From contig JAUHZF010000017.1 in NCBI GenBank assembly GCA_030426145.1, positions 1 through 51,126 on the forward strand: DNA of 51,126 bases. The letters run 5' to 3'. This document shows, piece after piece, positions 40,204 through 50,939 of this stretch. This DNA is from Polyangia bacterium. GTDB taxonomy: Bacteria > Myxococcota_A > Polyangia > Polyangiales > Polyangiaceae. The notes beneath the pieces were generated by a model. That model searched no databases. It saw only the letters and a program-made list of their open reading frames with translations, and was not told the DNA's origin. Both the position numbers and the translations under genes were made by a program. Each line of letters opens with the position of its first letter. The stretch's first letter is position 1.

Positions 40204-41346
40204 TTGGCAAAACCCCGCGTCGGCATACTCGGCGGCGGACAGCTCGGCATGATGCTGGCTGAAGCCACCGCAACATTTCCCGTCCCTTGCGAGGCCCTCG
40301 ACGCCAGCGAGCAGGCGCCTGCTTCGCGGGTGATCCCGGTCACCCGGGGCGAGGTCGGCTCGGCCGACGACGTGGTTCGATTCGGTCGGGGGTTCGACAT
40401 CGTCACCATCGAGGTGGAGAAGGTGTCGGTTCCGGGCATGCGTGCCCTCGCCGAGTCGGGGGTCGCGGTTCGGCCTCAGCCCGACGTGGTGGCCACGATT
40501 CAGGACAAGGGCACCCAGAAGGCGTGGCTCGTCGCGTCCGGCTTCCTCACCAGCGACTTCGAGGCCTACGACGACGCGGCCGCGCTTCGTGAGGCGGTTG
40601 CATCAGGCGCTCGCAGCCTGCCCTTCGTGCAGAAGGTACGCCGTGAGGGTTACGACGGCCGCGGTGTGCACGTGGTGCGCGAGGCGGCCGACCTCGAGGC
40701 CCTTCTCGATGCCCCCTGCATCGCCGAGGACATGGTGGCCATCGCCCAGGAGCTCGCGGTCATCGTGGGTCGAGGCGTGGATGGGGAGACGAAGGCCTAC
40801 GACCCCGTCGAGATGGTCTTCCGCGAGGGGGCGAACATCCTCGATGTGTTGCTCTCGCCAGCACGGGTGTCGACGGCGATGGCCGAGGCGGCGCAAGACC
40901 TCGCCTGCCGCGTGGCCGAGGCCATCGGCATCGTGGGCGTGATCGCGGTGGAGATGTTCGTGGACGGCGACGGCGAGCTTTGGGTCAACGAGCTCGCGCC
41001 ACGACCGCACAACAGCGGGCATCACACCATCGAGGCCTGCGCCACCTCACAGTACGAGCAGCACCTGCGAGCCATCACCGGGCACCCCCTAGGTTCCACC
41101 GAGATGAAGCAGGCGGCGGTGCTGGTGAACGTGCTCGGCGCGCCTGGGCACGAAGGAACACCGGTCTATCTCGGCGTCGAAGAGGCCGAAGCGATGGGCG
41201 GCGTGCACGTTCATCTCTACGGCAAGCAGAAGACGTGGGGCATGCGTAAGATGGGCCACGTGACGGTCCTCGATGACGAGCTCGATCGCGCCATCGACAA
41301 GGCACATCGCGTGCGTGACATGATTCGCGTGGAGGCGGAGAAGTGA
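40204..41346 (+). CDS. purK: N5-carboxyaminoimidazole ribonucleotide synthetase
   Basis: The 380-residue ATP-grasp enzyme starts with VGILGGGQLGMMLAEA and has YDGRGVHVV, ILDVLLSPA and GELWVNELAPRPHNSGHHT, the ligand-binding blocks of PurK. It joins bicarbonate to aminoimidazole ribonucleotide with ATP, giving N5-CAIR in purine synthesis. The first codon is a TTG; no ATG or GTG at a better position was seen. Its stop overlaps the purE GTG by 4 bases, so both enzymes are made together. The gap to the TetR gene carries palindromes, but purK is expected to be constitutive or purine-regulated. Confidence 0.93.
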   Translation: MAKPRVGILGGGQLGMMLAEATATFPVPCEALDASEQAPASRVIPVTRGEVGSADDVVRFGRGFDIVTIEVEKVSVPGMRALAESGVAVRPQPDVVATIQDKGTQKAWLVASGFLTSDFEAYDDAAALREAVASGARSLPFVQKVRREGYDGRGVHVVREAADLEALLDAPCIAEDMVAIAQELAVIVGRGVDGETKAYDPVEMVFREGANILDVLLSPARVSTAMAEAAQDLACRVAEAIGIVGVIAVEMFVDGDGELWVNELAPRPHNSGHHTIEACATSQYEQHLRAITGHPLGSTEMKQAAVLVNVLGAPGHEGTPVYLGVEEAEAMGGVHVHLYGKQKTWGMRKMGHVTVLDDELDRAIDKAHRVRDMIRVEAEK

Positions 41347-41837
41347 AAGTTCTCATCACGATGGGGTCGGACTCGGATCTGCCGGTCATGGGGCAGGCGG
41401 CCGAGGTCCTGAAGGAGTTGTCGGTGCCGTGTGACATGCGCGTCGTGTCGGCCCACCGCACGCCGGAGCTCTTGTTCGAGGTTGGCCGCACCGCCCACGA
41501 GCAGGGCTACCGGGTCATCGTCGCAGGCGCGGGGGGCGCGGCTCATCTTCCGGGCATGCTCGCTTCCTTGAGCCCGCTTCCCGTGATCGGGGTGCCGGTC
41601 AAGTCCCGCAACTCGATCGATGGCTGGGATTCGTTGCTGTCGATCGTGCAGATGCCGGCTGGGGTCCCGGTCGCCACCGTTGCCGTCGACGGGGCTCGCA
41701 ACGCCGGCATCCTCGCCGCCCAGATGCTCGCGACATCGGATGATGCCCTGCGCGAACGCATCATCTCCTTCAAAGAAGCGCTGCGCGATGCGGTGGCCGA
41801 GAAGGCGAAGCGGCTCGCCGAAGCCACCGAACACTGA
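41343..41837 (+). CDS. purE: N5-CAIR mutase
   Basis: The 164-residue protein has ITMGSDSDLPVM, RVVSAHRTPELLFE, VAGAGGAAHLPGML and the substrate loop VAVDGARNAGILAAQML, all typical of class I PurE. It converts N5-CAIR to CAIR. The GTG start is coupled to purK (GTGA overlap). Length matches the bacterial octameric enzyme (about 160-170). No terminator motif was seen in the 45 bases to the convergent response-regulator gene. Confidence 0.95.
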   Translation: MKVLITMGSDSDLPVMGQAAEVLKELSVPCDMRVVSAHRTPELLFEVGRTAHEQGYRVIVAGAGGAAHLPGMLASLSPLPVIGVPVKSRNSIDGWDSLLSIVQMPAGVPVATVAVDGARNAGILAAQMLATSDDALRERIISFKEALRDAVAEKAKRLAEATEH

Positions 41838-41882
41838 AGCCACGCGGCTCGAATCCTAGAGCGTGCGCACGACGCAGTTGGG

Positions 41883-42278
41883 CTAGCTCGCGAGCGGTAC
41901 GCCGGTGATCAGCTCGTGAGGCTGGTCCTTGCTGATCACGCGACCGAAGCTGCGTGCACGGGAGAGCAGCTCGGGGTCGGTGGCGCCGGTGAAGAAGACG
42001 ATATCCGTTCCCGCGGGAACCTCTGCCGCGACTTCGGTGCCCAATCGATCGCCCACTTCGAGGTCGAGGATGGCGATGGTGAACCGGTGGCCGTTGATGT
42101 CGCCACGACGGACAGCCGCCTTGGCGGCTTCGACGGTGGCGCGGGCCACCACGCGGTAGCCCCGGTCGCGCAGCGCGCGGGACACCGCGCGACGTACGTT
42201 GACGTCGTCTTCGAGAAGCAGAACCCGCCGCAACACGGGAGCACTATATCCTCTGACTGAACGCTTGTCCCGTGTCAT
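41883..42278 (-). CDS. Single-domain response regulator
   Basis: The 131-residue protein is a receiver domain alone. Key residues are the acidic pair in LEDDVN (D24, D25), the phosphoacceptor in ILDLEVGD (D72), the Thr in FFTGA (T97) and Lys in ISKDQ (K117). It has no output domain, so it may act by protein binding or in a phosphorelay. No histidine kinase is nearby. The N-terminus before the first strand (about 14 residues) is unusual and an internal GTG at codon 15 could be the true start. It is convergent with purE. Confidence 0.85.
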   Translation of the reverse strand: MTRDKRSVRGYSAPVLRRVLLLEDDVNVRRAVSRALRDRGYRVVARATVEAAKAAVRRGDINGHRFTIAILDLEVGDRLGTEVAAEVPAGTDIVFFTGATDPELLSRARSFGRVISKDQPHELITGVPLAS

Positions 42279-42350
42279 TTGACCAGGCCGGCGTGCAGGG
42301 GGCCGACGGGAGGTTTGTGTCCCATCGGCCCGGGCAAATTCAAACGGTGC

Positions 42351-43421
42351 TCAGCTGTCGCCGCCCCAGCGGACGACGAGCTCTACGAGCTTGCCGGCCT
42401 TGGGGTAGAAGATGCCGTAAACGGTGCGGCCGTCCGTGCAGTTGTTGCAGGAGAGCTCGACCGACGCTTCGAAACGCTGCGTGGCCGGTTCGCCCATCAT
42501 GTTGTCGAGCATCGTCATCACGTCTTCCGTGATGAAGAAGTCGTTGAAGCCTTCGTTGCCGCGGGAGACCCAGGCCTCACGCTCGTAGCTGCCTTCGTCT
42601 TCGAGCGCGCCGTTGTAGTTGTCGACGATGTCGTCGGCGAGGGCTTCGAGGTCGGGGCTGGCGCAGCTGTTCACGGCCGTGACCTGGTAGTCCTCGAGGC
42701 CCTGATAGTCGTCCTCCACGAAGACCGTGTAGAGCGGCTCGAGATCGGCGCCCCATTCGCGCGCCGTCATGAGGCTGCCGCTGCAGTGGTCGGCGCAGTA
42801 CCATTCCTCATCCTCGGTCCCGATGGTGCCGTTGCAGCAGAGGATGCTCGCCGCGCCGCTCGGCGCACAGCCTTCGAGGGTGGCGTCGAGGCTGTCGTCG
42901 AGGCACTTGCCGATGCTCTCTTCGGCGCTCCAGCAGTAGTCGGCGACGCCCGTAGGCTCGAGCACGGGGCAACCCACGCCCGCGCATTCGGTCGTGAGGT
43001 TGAACCGACCGCGCATGGCCTGGTTCGAGGTCTTCACCTGGATGAAGTAGCGACCCGCCTCCAGCTCCTTGGTGAGCACCGAGGAGATGCCGTCTTCGCC
43101 GCTGTTGTCATCCTTGCCGATGTTCGGGCCCGACTTCTTGCCGTTCTCGTCGGCGTTGTAGAGGTACATCACCGTGTCGAGGTTGGCCGTCTGCAGCTCC
43201 GTGCCGAGGGTCACGGTTGCGGAGCCCGTGAGGGTGAAGCTCCAGCCGTGGAAGTTCTCCTCGTTCGAGAACTCCGCGACGTTGCTGCCGAAGAAGTCGA
43301 GCTCACCGTGGTGGGTCGGATTGCGGAACGAATCGGTGGCGTAGGACGAATCGCTGCCGACATCGGTGGAGCAAGCAGCGAGGGTGGCGGCAGCGGTGAG
43401 GGCGATCAGAAAGCGGCGCAT
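42351..43421 (-). CDS. Cys-rich lipoprotein with a pre-peptidase C-terminal-like domain
   Basis: The 356-residue product has a lipoprotein signal (LIALTAAATLAACSTD, Cys at about 17). Residues about 40-140 are beta-rich with WSFTLTGSATVTLGTELQ and LEAGRYFIQVKTS, typical of pre-peptidase C-terminal (PPC) domains. A Cys-rich region (about 145-230) and a further alpha/beta region follow, with paired cysteines in LSCNNCTDGRTVYG near the end. The ATG at 43421 has AGGAGT 8 bases upstream. PPC domains often aid secretion; no protease domain is present. Function is unknown. Confidence 0.75.
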   Translation of the reverse strand: MRRFLIALTAAATLAACSTDVGSDSSYATDSFRNPTHHGELDFFGSNVAEFSNEENFHGWSFTLTGSATVTLGTELQTANLDTVMYLYNADENGKKSGPNIGKDDNSGEDGISSVLTKELEAGRYFIQVKTSNQAMRGRFNLTTECAGVGCPVLEPTGVADYCWSAEESIGKCLDDSLDATLEGCAPSGAASILCCNGTIGTEDEEWYCADHCSGSLMTAREWGADLEPLYTVFVEDDYQGLEDYQVTAVNSCASPDLEALADDIVDNYNGALEDEGSYEREAWVSRGNEGFNDFFITEDVMTMLDNMMGEPATQRFEASVELSCNNCTDGRTVYGIFYPKAGKLVELVVRWGGDS

Positions 43422-43780
43422 CGAAAAAGACTCCTGAGACGTGTGTTCGCGCGCCTCAGAAGCAAAGGTCGTACCTTGTAAGACTGGGTAAGTATTTCAC
43501 ACAGGTAGAGCGACATGGGACCAGCCGCGAGGAGCACTGGATCACCGGTGCCCCGGTCGGCGCCATCCATCGCGACCCGACCAGCTTGAAAGTGTCACGA
43601 TTTCAAGCGTGTTTGTGGTGTGTCGGCCATGTGCCAGAACGTCGACACGCGTCTACTGCCGCGCCAAGCCGATGGCCGCGCCACCGGTCTTCGTAGGTGC
43701 CACCTCGACCCCGCCCAAGTGTCGTACCCGCCTTCGGCGGACGCGACGCCCTCCCGAGGGAGGACGTCCTATGCGCAGGG
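43422..43780. other. Intergenic region with a promoter-like AT-rich patch and a hairpin
   Basis: This 359-base gap separates two minus-strand lipoprotein genes. Bases about 43475-43505 are AT-rich and could hold the promoter of the gene at 42351-43421. The hairpin at 43745-43768 is listed separately. Several frames are open on the plus strand, but none looks coding. Nothing else was recognised. Confidence 0.6.
43745..43768 (-). terminator. GC-rich hairpin after the Cys-rich lipoprotein gene
   Basis: GACG-C-CCTCCC pairs with GGGAGG-A-CGTC around a GA turn, an 11-bp stem with one mismatch. It follows the stop of the minus-strand gene (43781) by 12 bases. There is no T-run, so termination by this hairpin alone is uncertain. 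Confidence 0.45.
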
Positions 43781-45094
43781 TTAGATGCAGGTGCCGTTGT
43801 CGTTGGGGTCGATGTTGCCGGGACAGGCGCCCACGCCGCACGAGCCTTCGAGCTCGCAGAACTCGCAGTGCTCCGAACCGGGGCCCATGCAGTCTGGGTC
43901 GACCGAACCACACCCGCAGTCGCAGCCATCGCCGGTGCCGTAGTGCGTGGTGTCGCAGGTCCAGATCACGGCGCCGCAGATGTCGACGAAGCATGCGAAG
44001 AGGGCCTCGCAGCGTGGGCCGCCATTTTCGAGGCAGTCGTTGCACCCCGCGACGTCGCTGTAGTCGTAGGTGCAGGCCTCGAGGGCATCGCAACAATTCT
44101 CACTCACGCAGGTGTCGAGCTCACCCACCGACAGCCCAGAGTTGCATGCCCCTCCGCCGGGGCTGCACTGGCCCTCCACGCAGGGCACACCGGTGCAGTC
44201 GGCGTTCGTGGAGCAGGCCATCGTGTTGCCGCCACCACCTGCCCCCGAGCTCGACGAGGTCGTCGCGGCGCCACCGCCGGCCCCGGTCGGGGTGGTGGCC
44301 CCTCCGCAGCGCCCCGTCTGGTGGTCGCCCGACGCGGGTCGACCCCCGAAGTCGTCGACCGCGGCGCTCATCACCAGCGTCGTCTCGCCGAGGTCGAGCG
44401 GAACCTCCACATTGGGGATGTCGAAGCTCTGCTCGCCGAGCACCGGTACCTCGACCACGACCTTCGGGGCGAGCACGAGTGTTCCCGCACGGCTCAGCGA
44501 TACGGTGTAGCGCGCGCCCTCGTCACCGACGCAGGCTTCGGCCCCGGTGAGCGTCACCTCGACGAAGCTCCCGCTCGCGACCTCGATGTCGAGTCCGCCC
44601 GGGATGCCGCCCGGCAATGGAATGCGGGGCAGGTTCTCCGAAGGAATGTCGGCTTTGGCGGTGACGGACGTGCCCAGCGAGAAGGGGTCGAAGGGCGTGG
44701 CGACTTCGAAGGTGATGCTCACGTTTTCGATTCCGGGGATGGGGCCGTCGTAAGACGGAAGGCCGCTCACGTCGGCGACGAGTCGTCCTTCGAGCCCAAA
44801 GGTCCCACCTACGGTGAGGGTGCCCGTTCCTTCCACGCCGGTGAGGGTCGGCGCTTCGTTGGATCCACTGGCGATGGCCTCCGCGCGCACGGACGCGCCA
44901 CCGTCGGCGCGCACCCGGAAGGACGCCTGCACGGGTGAGCTCGGAGGTTGCAACCCCGTGTCGTAGTCGAGACCGGGAAAGAGCGGGTCGGTCCCTTCCA
45001 GCACCAACGCCGGCGCCGGGTCGTCGGCACATGCGCCGAACGCGAAGACAGCGGTGATGGATGCGAGGGCCAAGCAACGTCGATAAAGCGTCAT
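43781..45094 (-). CDS. Large Cys-rich lipoprotein
   Basis: The 437-residue product has a lipoprotein signal (ASITAVFAFGACADD, Cys at about 21). Residues about 35-260 are beta-rich with repeated VxVEVxxxx strands (SITFEVATP, SFVEVTLTG, VVVEVPVLGE). A Gly/Ala/Ser/Thr linker leads to a C-terminal domain (about 290-437) with more than 20 cysteines, in groups such as CVSENCCDALEACTYD, CDCGCG and CEFCELEGSCGVGACPG. The Cys region resembles those of many surface lipoproteins in Myxococcota. A disulfide-rich surface protein is likely, with no known role. The ATG at 45094 is chosen by signal-peptide position. Confidence 0.75.
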   Translation of the reverse strand: MTLYRRCLALASITAVFAFGACADDPAPALVLEGTDPLFPGLDYDTGLQPPSSPVQASFRVRADGGASVRAEAIASGSNEAPTLTGVEGTGTLTVGGTFGLEGRLVADVSGLPSYDGPIPGIENVSITFEVATPFDPFSLGTSVTAKADIPSENLPRIPLPGGIPGGLDIEVASGSFVEVTLTGAEACVGDEGARYTVSLSRAGTLVLAPKVVVEVPVLGEQSFDIPNVEVPLDLGETTLVMSAAVDDFGGRPASGDHQTGRCGGATTPTGAGGGAATTSSSSGAGGGGNTMACSTNADCTGVPCVEGQCSPGGGACNSGLSVGELDTCVSENCCDALEACTYDYSDVAGCNDCLENGGPRCEALFACFVDICGAVIWTCDTTHYGTGDGCDCGCGSVDPDCMGPGSEHCEFCELEGSCGVGACPGNIDPNDNGTCI

Positions 45095-45261
45095 GAGCCG
45101 CGCCACCGCAAAGCAGGTGCCAGCGAGGCTCATGGCCACATCCCGCGGACTTGCAGCGTCGCGCATGGGCTCGAATGTGCCCTCCTTCTCCCATGTGCGC
45201 TCCGAGGGGCACATGGTCCACGCGCTACGCGCGAGCCGCACCTCATGGCAAAGTGGCGCCC

Positions 45262-47154
45262 ATGAGACGCTGGATGGGGGCGGTCGTGGTCCTGTGCTCG
45301 TTGGTGTGGACCTCGGTCGCGGGGGCCTTCTGCGGCTTCTACGTCGGCGGCAGCGGTGACGCGCTCTACAACGAGGCCACCCACGTCGTGCTCATGCGTG
45401 AGGGGCAGCGCACGGTCCTCGCGATGGCCAACAACTACCAGGGGCCGCCGGAGGACTTCGCGCTCGTCATCCCGGTGCCGGTCGTGTTGCAGCAGCCGCA
45501 GGTGAAAACGCTTCCGGCCGAGACCTTCGACCGCCTCGATCAGCTCACGGCGCCACGACTGGTCGAGTATTGGGAGCAGGACCCATGCCCTTTTCGGCAT
45601 GACTACGACAGCGACGACAAGGAGGGCGGCACCGGGACGCGGGCCAAAGGCGAAGAGGGGTCGATGGGGATGCCGGCGGCGGCGCCGGTGAAGGTCGAGG
45701 CGAAGTTCTCGGTCAACGAATACGAGATCGTCATCCTCAGCGCTTCGGAGTCGACCGGCCTCGACGCATGGTTGCGTGAGCACGATTACAAGATCCCGGA
45801 CGGCGCCGAGGCGGCGCTGCGGCCGTACGTAGAGGGTGGCTCCAAGTTCTTCGTGGCCAAGGTCGACGCGAGCAAGGTGAAGCTGAAGGACGGCAAGACG
45901 ATGCTGTCGCCGCTGCGCTTCTACTACGACAGTGAGCGTTTCGACTTGCCCGTGCGATTGGGGTTGCTCAACGCCAAAGGCGCCCAAGATCTCATCGTGC
46001 ACATCGTGGCGCGCAACCGTCGCTACGACGTCGCCAACTATCCCAATGTCACGATCCCCACCAACATCGAGGTCAAGGACTCGGTGCGCGCCGGCTTCGC
46101 CGGCTTCTACGCGACCTTGTTCGACGCGACCTTGGTCAAGAACCCGCGTGCGGTGGTGACGGAGTATGCGTGGTCTGCAGCCTCGTGTGACCCGTGTCCG
46201 ACCCCGCCCTTGTCGGACCGAGAACTGTCGTTGCTGGGGGCCGACGCGCTGCCCTCGACCAAGCCCAAGTGGGGTCCGACCTCGGCCACGGACTACGAGC
46301 TGAAGGTCACCACCGAGCCGGACTGGGTGAAGGAGACATCATGGCAGCGGCAGGCGGCGTCCTCCGTGCGAACGTGCTTCGAGCGCAACATCCGCAAGGA
46401 TGACGCGGCGGTCAACAGGCTCGAGCTCACCCTTGCCTTCGACTCCGAGGGCGAAGTTGCGAGCACCGATGCGGGGGACTCCGGAGCGTCGGCCACCCTG
46501 GTGAGCTGTGTGGTGAACCGCCTGCGAAGCCGACCCCTCGACGACCAACGTCGGCCCGAAGAGATCACCGTCTCCTACGACTTTGCGAGCGACCCCAACG
46601 CGCTCGGCCGTGTTCCCCCGCGTGGCTTCGATCGCGACTACGTCGTGACCCGGCTTCACGCGCGCTACGGCAAAGAGACCCTCGGCGAAGACCTCGTCTT
46701 TCGAGCGGCACCGGCCATTGTCGGTGGTCGCGAGTTCATGGTCGGCGACGCCCTCGAGCATGGTGCGAAGGTGGTCGAAAACCAGCCCAACAACTTCCAG
46801 GCCCGCTACATCATCCGCCACCTCTGGGAGGGACCCGTCACCTGCGCCGACCCCGAATACGGACATTGGGGCGGGCCCCCGGGGCGCACTCGACCTGCGC
46901 TGGAGCCGGCCCGTGACCTCGCCTTCGCGCCGCGGGGCCAGGTGAAGCTCGAGACCGTCGCCTACACCCCCGTTCCCGAGCTCGATATTGCGGGACTCGG
47001 ACGTCCGAAGCGGCCCGTCGGCTCCGGGATCCTCGACCTCGAGGAGCACGCGTTCGAGCCCAAGAACCTGTTGTGGGGCGCCCTACTGCTCGGGCTCCTC
47101 CTCACCGTCGCGGCGGGCCTTCTCGGGCGTCGACTGGCCGGAGGTCAATCGTGA
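45262..47154 (+). CDS. DUF2330-family exported protein
   Basis: The 630-residue protein has a signal peptide (MGAVVVLCSLVWTSVAGAFC) and a large mature part with the DUF2330 pattern: CGFYVGGSGDALYNEATHVV, VLAMANNYQGPPEDFALVIP, VEYWEQDPC and NEYEIVILSASESTGLDAWL. One C-terminal membrane segment follows (LLWGALLLGLLLTVAAGLLG, about 603-624), so it is anchored with most of its mass outside. DUF2330 proteins are common in Myxococcota and other large-genome bacteria; their function is unknown. Its stop overlaps the GTG of the next gene by 4 bases. Confidence 0.88.
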   Translation: MRRWMGAVVVLCSLVWTSVAGAFCGFYVGGSGDALYNEATHVVLMREGQRTVLAMANNYQGPPEDFALVIPVPVVLQQPQVKTLPAETFDRLDQLTAPRLVEYWEQDPCPFRHDYDSDDKEGGTGTRAKGEEGSMGMPAAAPVKVEAKFSVNEYEIVILSASESTGLDAWLREHDYKIPDGAEAALRPYVEGGSKFFVAKVDASKVKLKDGKTMLSPLRFYYDSERFDLPVRLGLLNAKGAQDLIVHIVARNRRYDVANYPNVTIPTNIEVKDSVRAGFAGFYATLFDATLVKNPRAVVTEYAWSAASCDPCPTPPLSDRELSLLGADALPSTKPKWGPTSATDYELKVTTEPDWVKETSWQRQAASSVRTCFERNIRKDDAAVNRLELTLAFDSEGEVASTDAGDSGASATLVSCVVNRLRSRPLDDQRRPEEITVSYDFASDPNALGRVPPRGFDRDYVVTRLHARYGKETLGEDLVFRAAPAIVGGREFMVGDALEHGAKVVENQPNNFQARYIIRHLWEGPVTCADPEYGHWGGPPGRTRPALEPARDLAFAPRGQVKLETVAYTPVPELDIAGLGRPKRPVGSGILDLEEHAFEPKNLLWGALLLGLLLTVAAGLLGRRLAGGQS

Positions 47155-47819
47155 GCGCCGCGGCCATGACCCGGAGCGAAGCCGACGGCCGCGCGGCATC
47201 CCTCATGACGATCATCCCCGTCGTGTCCGTCTTCATTTCGCTCGGCCTGGCCGCAGATCGCAACCGCTCGTTCTTCGCGTTGATGATGCGGGAGCCGGTG
47301 CTCGTCGCGATCATGGCGCCATTGCTCATCACCGCGGTCTTCGCGGGCATTCGCACCCTGCGACCCACAACCCCCGTCGGGGTGTCGCAGAAGACGCTGA
47401 CCGTGTTGGTGTGGCTGGTTCTGTTCGCGGCGATGTTCTTGGTGGTCGTCTTCGCCCTCGAAGAGGGACGGTCGCACGACGACGAGCCAACGTTCTGGGC
47501 CATGACCCCCTGGCCGCTCATGGCCGGCTGGGTGCTCGGGAGGGCATCTCGGATGAAGGGGTGGTCGGCGTGGGCCAACAAGCTAGCCGCGCTCATCCTG
47601 AGCTGTGCGCCCCTTCTCTTCATGACGATGGCGATGCATGCGTGGGAGAGGGATTCTTTTCCCACCTTCATCCTCTTCGACGTCGGTCTCGTGGTCGTCG
47701 CCTTGCCCCTCGCATTCTTCGTGCTCTTCCGTGTGGGCCGCACGCCCAAGGCGCAGAAGTCGCCCCCCGAGAAAGCGGCTCCCCAGAAGGCGCCCGAAGA
47801 CCCCGACGACGACGCGTGA
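47151..47819 (+). CDS. Polytopic membrane protein coupled to the DUF2330 gene
   Basis: The 222-residue product has about five membrane helices, for example MTIIPVVSVFISLGLAA, VLVAIMAPLLITAVFAGI, LTVLVWLVLFAAMFLVVV and DVGLVVVALPLAFFVLF, with a charged Pro/Lys-rich C-terminal tail. I do not recognise the family. The GTG start overlaps the DUF2330 stop (GTGA), so the two proteins are likely partners in the membrane. Partnership is inferred from coupling alone. Confidence 0.75.
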   Translation: MSAAAMTRSEADGRAASLMTIIPVVSVFISLGLAADRNRSFFALMMREPVLVAIMAPLLITAVFAGIRTLRPTTPVGVSQKTLTVLVWLVLFAAMFLVVVFALEEGRSHDDEPTFWAMTPWPLMAGWVLGRASRMKGWSAWANKLAALILSCAPLLFMTMAMHAWERDSFPTFILFDVGLVVVALPLAFFVLFRVGRTPKAQKSPPEKAAPQKAPEDPDDDA

Positions 47820-47836
47820 TCACGATGGGCGGGTTC

Positions 47837-47917
47837 GCAAAGCGATCATCGATCGCTTTGCGTGCCTCTCCGTGCACGCTGCGGCCCCAGAACGCGATCG
47901 ATGATCGCTTTGCGTGC
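47837..47917. repeat. Perfect hairpin and repeated 15-mer between the membrane-protein and fumarase genes
   Basis: GCAAAGCGATC (47837-47847) pairs perfectly with GATCGCTTTGC (47851-47861) across a 3-base loop. The string GATCGCTTTGCGTGC occurs at 47851-47865 and again at 47903-47917. The second copy has only a partial partner. The hairpin may terminate transcription of the DUF2330 operon; the repeated 15-mer in front of fumA suggests a dispersed repeat or a regulator site. Confidence 0.6.
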
Positions 47918-47939
47918 GCTCACCTCTATAGTGCCGCCC

Positions 47940-49580
<1,641 letters not shown>

Positions 49581-49644
49581 CGTCTCCGGATCCGTCGGGT
49601 GTTCCCTCTCGCTCGTGTCGACGCCGGGCTCCAGCGCGGGGGAC

Positions 49645-49842
49645 TCAGCGTCCGGTGAACTTTGCTTCGCGACGCTCGACGAAGGACCGCATGCCTTCGG
49701 CCGCGTCTTCGCTGTCCATGAGCTTGCGCGCACGGTCGAGGAGCCGCGCGGCCTCGTCGATGGGGCCCTGACCCAGGGAGGCCCGGGCGGATGCGAGCGT
49801 GGCCTGCACCGCGAGGGGGGCCTGTGCGGCGATGCGACGGTG
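49645..49842 (-). CDS. Enoyl-CoA hydratase/isomerase, C-terminal fragment
   Basis: The last 65 residues of a crotonase-family protein are present: RIAAQAPLAVQATLASARAS, then SEDAAEGMRSFVERREAKF and TGR at the end, the usual C-terminus of enoyl-CoA hydratases. These enzymes hydrate trans-2-enoyl-CoA in fatty acid oxidation. Upstream of the His at about 49842 the frame remains open but loses all similarity to the family, and the N-terminal two thirds of the enzyme are missing. This break coincides with the start of the mosaic zone at the right end of the window. Confidence 0.7.
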   Translation of the reverse strand, partial: HRRIAAQAPLAVQATLASARASLGQGPIDEAARLLDRARKLMDSEDAAEGMRSFVERREAKFTGR

Positions 49843-49844
49843 TC

Positions 49845-49992
49845 CTGCTTCGCCATGCCAGAACCCGTTCGAAAGCGGGGCGTCAAATTCCAGCGCGTCG
49901 AACCGCGCGCGGGCGTTCTCCATGTCGATCCGTCCGTGCAGGATATCGTCGAAGATCCGCGCGACCTCGACCATGTCCGTCGCCTGCGGCAT
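49845..49992 (-). CDS. Unplaced gene fragment (possibly threonine/serine exporter-like)
   Basis: This minus-strand stretch continues the frame of the enoyl-CoA hydratase tail but reads ATDMVEVARIFDDILHGRID and then MENARARFDALE, a helical pattern unlike crotonases. It faintly resembles the N-terminal region of ThrE-type exporters (LxxLxxIxxxVxxGxLxxxEARxRLxxL). The assignment is weak. It overlaps the plus-strand PssA-like frame at its left edge, which suggests an artificial junction close to 49975-49992. Confidence 0.3.
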
Positions 49993-50254
49993 CAGCCGCC
50001 TCGCGCGCTTCAACGCGACCGCCGACGCGCTCGCCGACGAGTCGGGCAAGGTGAAGTACTACGAGGGCACGCCCATCCCGACGAGCCTCGCGGTGGTCCT
50101 CGTCCTCGCGATCGCCTACTGGCAGGGCGGCACCGGCGCCGGGATGTGGCTCGGCGCGTTCCACCTCGGACCGTGGACGCTGCACCCGCTCGTGCTCCTC
50201 TACGCGGCGAGCGGCAGCGCGATGGTCAGCGCCCTCAAGATCCCCAAGCCCTGA
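49973..50254 (+). CDS. pssA: CDP-diacylglycerol-serine phosphatidyltransferase-like C-terminal fragment
   Basis: The frame reads CGISRLARFNATADALADES and GKVKYYEGTPIPTSL, then two membrane helices (AVVLVLAIAYW and LHPLVLLYAASGSAMVSA) and ends in KIPKP. The RLARFN, (F/Y)EGxPIPTS and LKIPKP blocks match the second half of PssA-type CDP-alcohol phosphatidyltransferases. The catalytic DGxxAR half is missing because the fragment begins in the mosaic zone. The stop is 7 bases before the kinase start, so this piece and the kinase come from one source molecule. Confidence 0.6.
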   Translation: MSVACGISRLARFNATADALADESGKVKYYEGTPIPTSLAVVLVLAIAYWQGGTGAGMWLGAFHLGPWTLHPLVLLYAASGSAMVSALKIPKP

Positions 50255-50261
50255 CAAGCGC

Positions 50262-50939
50262 ATGCGCCCCGGCCAGCTCATCGGCGCGCGCTTCGAGGTC
50301 GAGGCGGTGATCGGCGCCGGCGGGATGGGGACGGTCTATCGCGCGCGCGACCGGCTCACCCACCAGCGGGTCGCGGTGAAGCTGATGCACGGCCAGGCGG
50401 AGCTCGACCGCAAGCGGTTCCTGCGCGAGGCGCTCGCCCTCGAGCGCGTCGCCCACCCCGCGATCGTCGGCTACCGCGGCCACGGCGAGACGCCGGAGGG
50501 TTTCCTCTACCTCGCGATGGAGTGGCTCGAGGGCCACGACCTCTTCGAGCGCCTCGGCGGCGAGCGGCCGACGGTCGACGAGGTGATCGCGCTCGGCCAG
50601 CGCGTCGCCGAGGCGCTCGCGGTGCTGCACGAGGGCGGGGTCGTCCACCGGGACCTCAAGCCGTCGAACCTCTTCCTCGAGGGCGGCTCGATGTCGCACG
50701 TCAAGCTGCTCGACCTCGGCATCGCGCGGCTCTCCGCCACGCGCTTCGACGTGACGCAGATGACCGCGCCGGGGGTGCTGGTCGGGACGCCGTCCTACGT
50801 CTCGCCGGAGCAGGCGCGCGGCCGGACGGTCGACGCGCGCACCGACCTCTACAGCCTCGGCGTGGTGCTCTGGGAGTGCCTCACGCAGCGCCGCCTCTTC
50901 GCGCACAAGTCGGACTTCGAGACGATGAAGATGATCGTG
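50262..50939 (+). CDS. Ser/Thr protein kinase, N-terminal domain (truncated)
   Basis: Residues 1-226 are a Hanks-type kinase domain: glycine loop GAGGMGTVY (18-26), VAVKLM (K40), HRDLKPSN (D131), DLG in place of DFG (D151) and SPEQARG. The last kinase-like residues are about DFETMKMIVE. Compared with the kinase at 6557 it has a much shorter C-lobe, with the end of the domain, the membrane span and the tail missing. The reading frame continues without a stop into DnaE-like sequence up to the window edge, which I take as an artificial fusion. Activity cannot be assumed. Confidence 0.8.
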
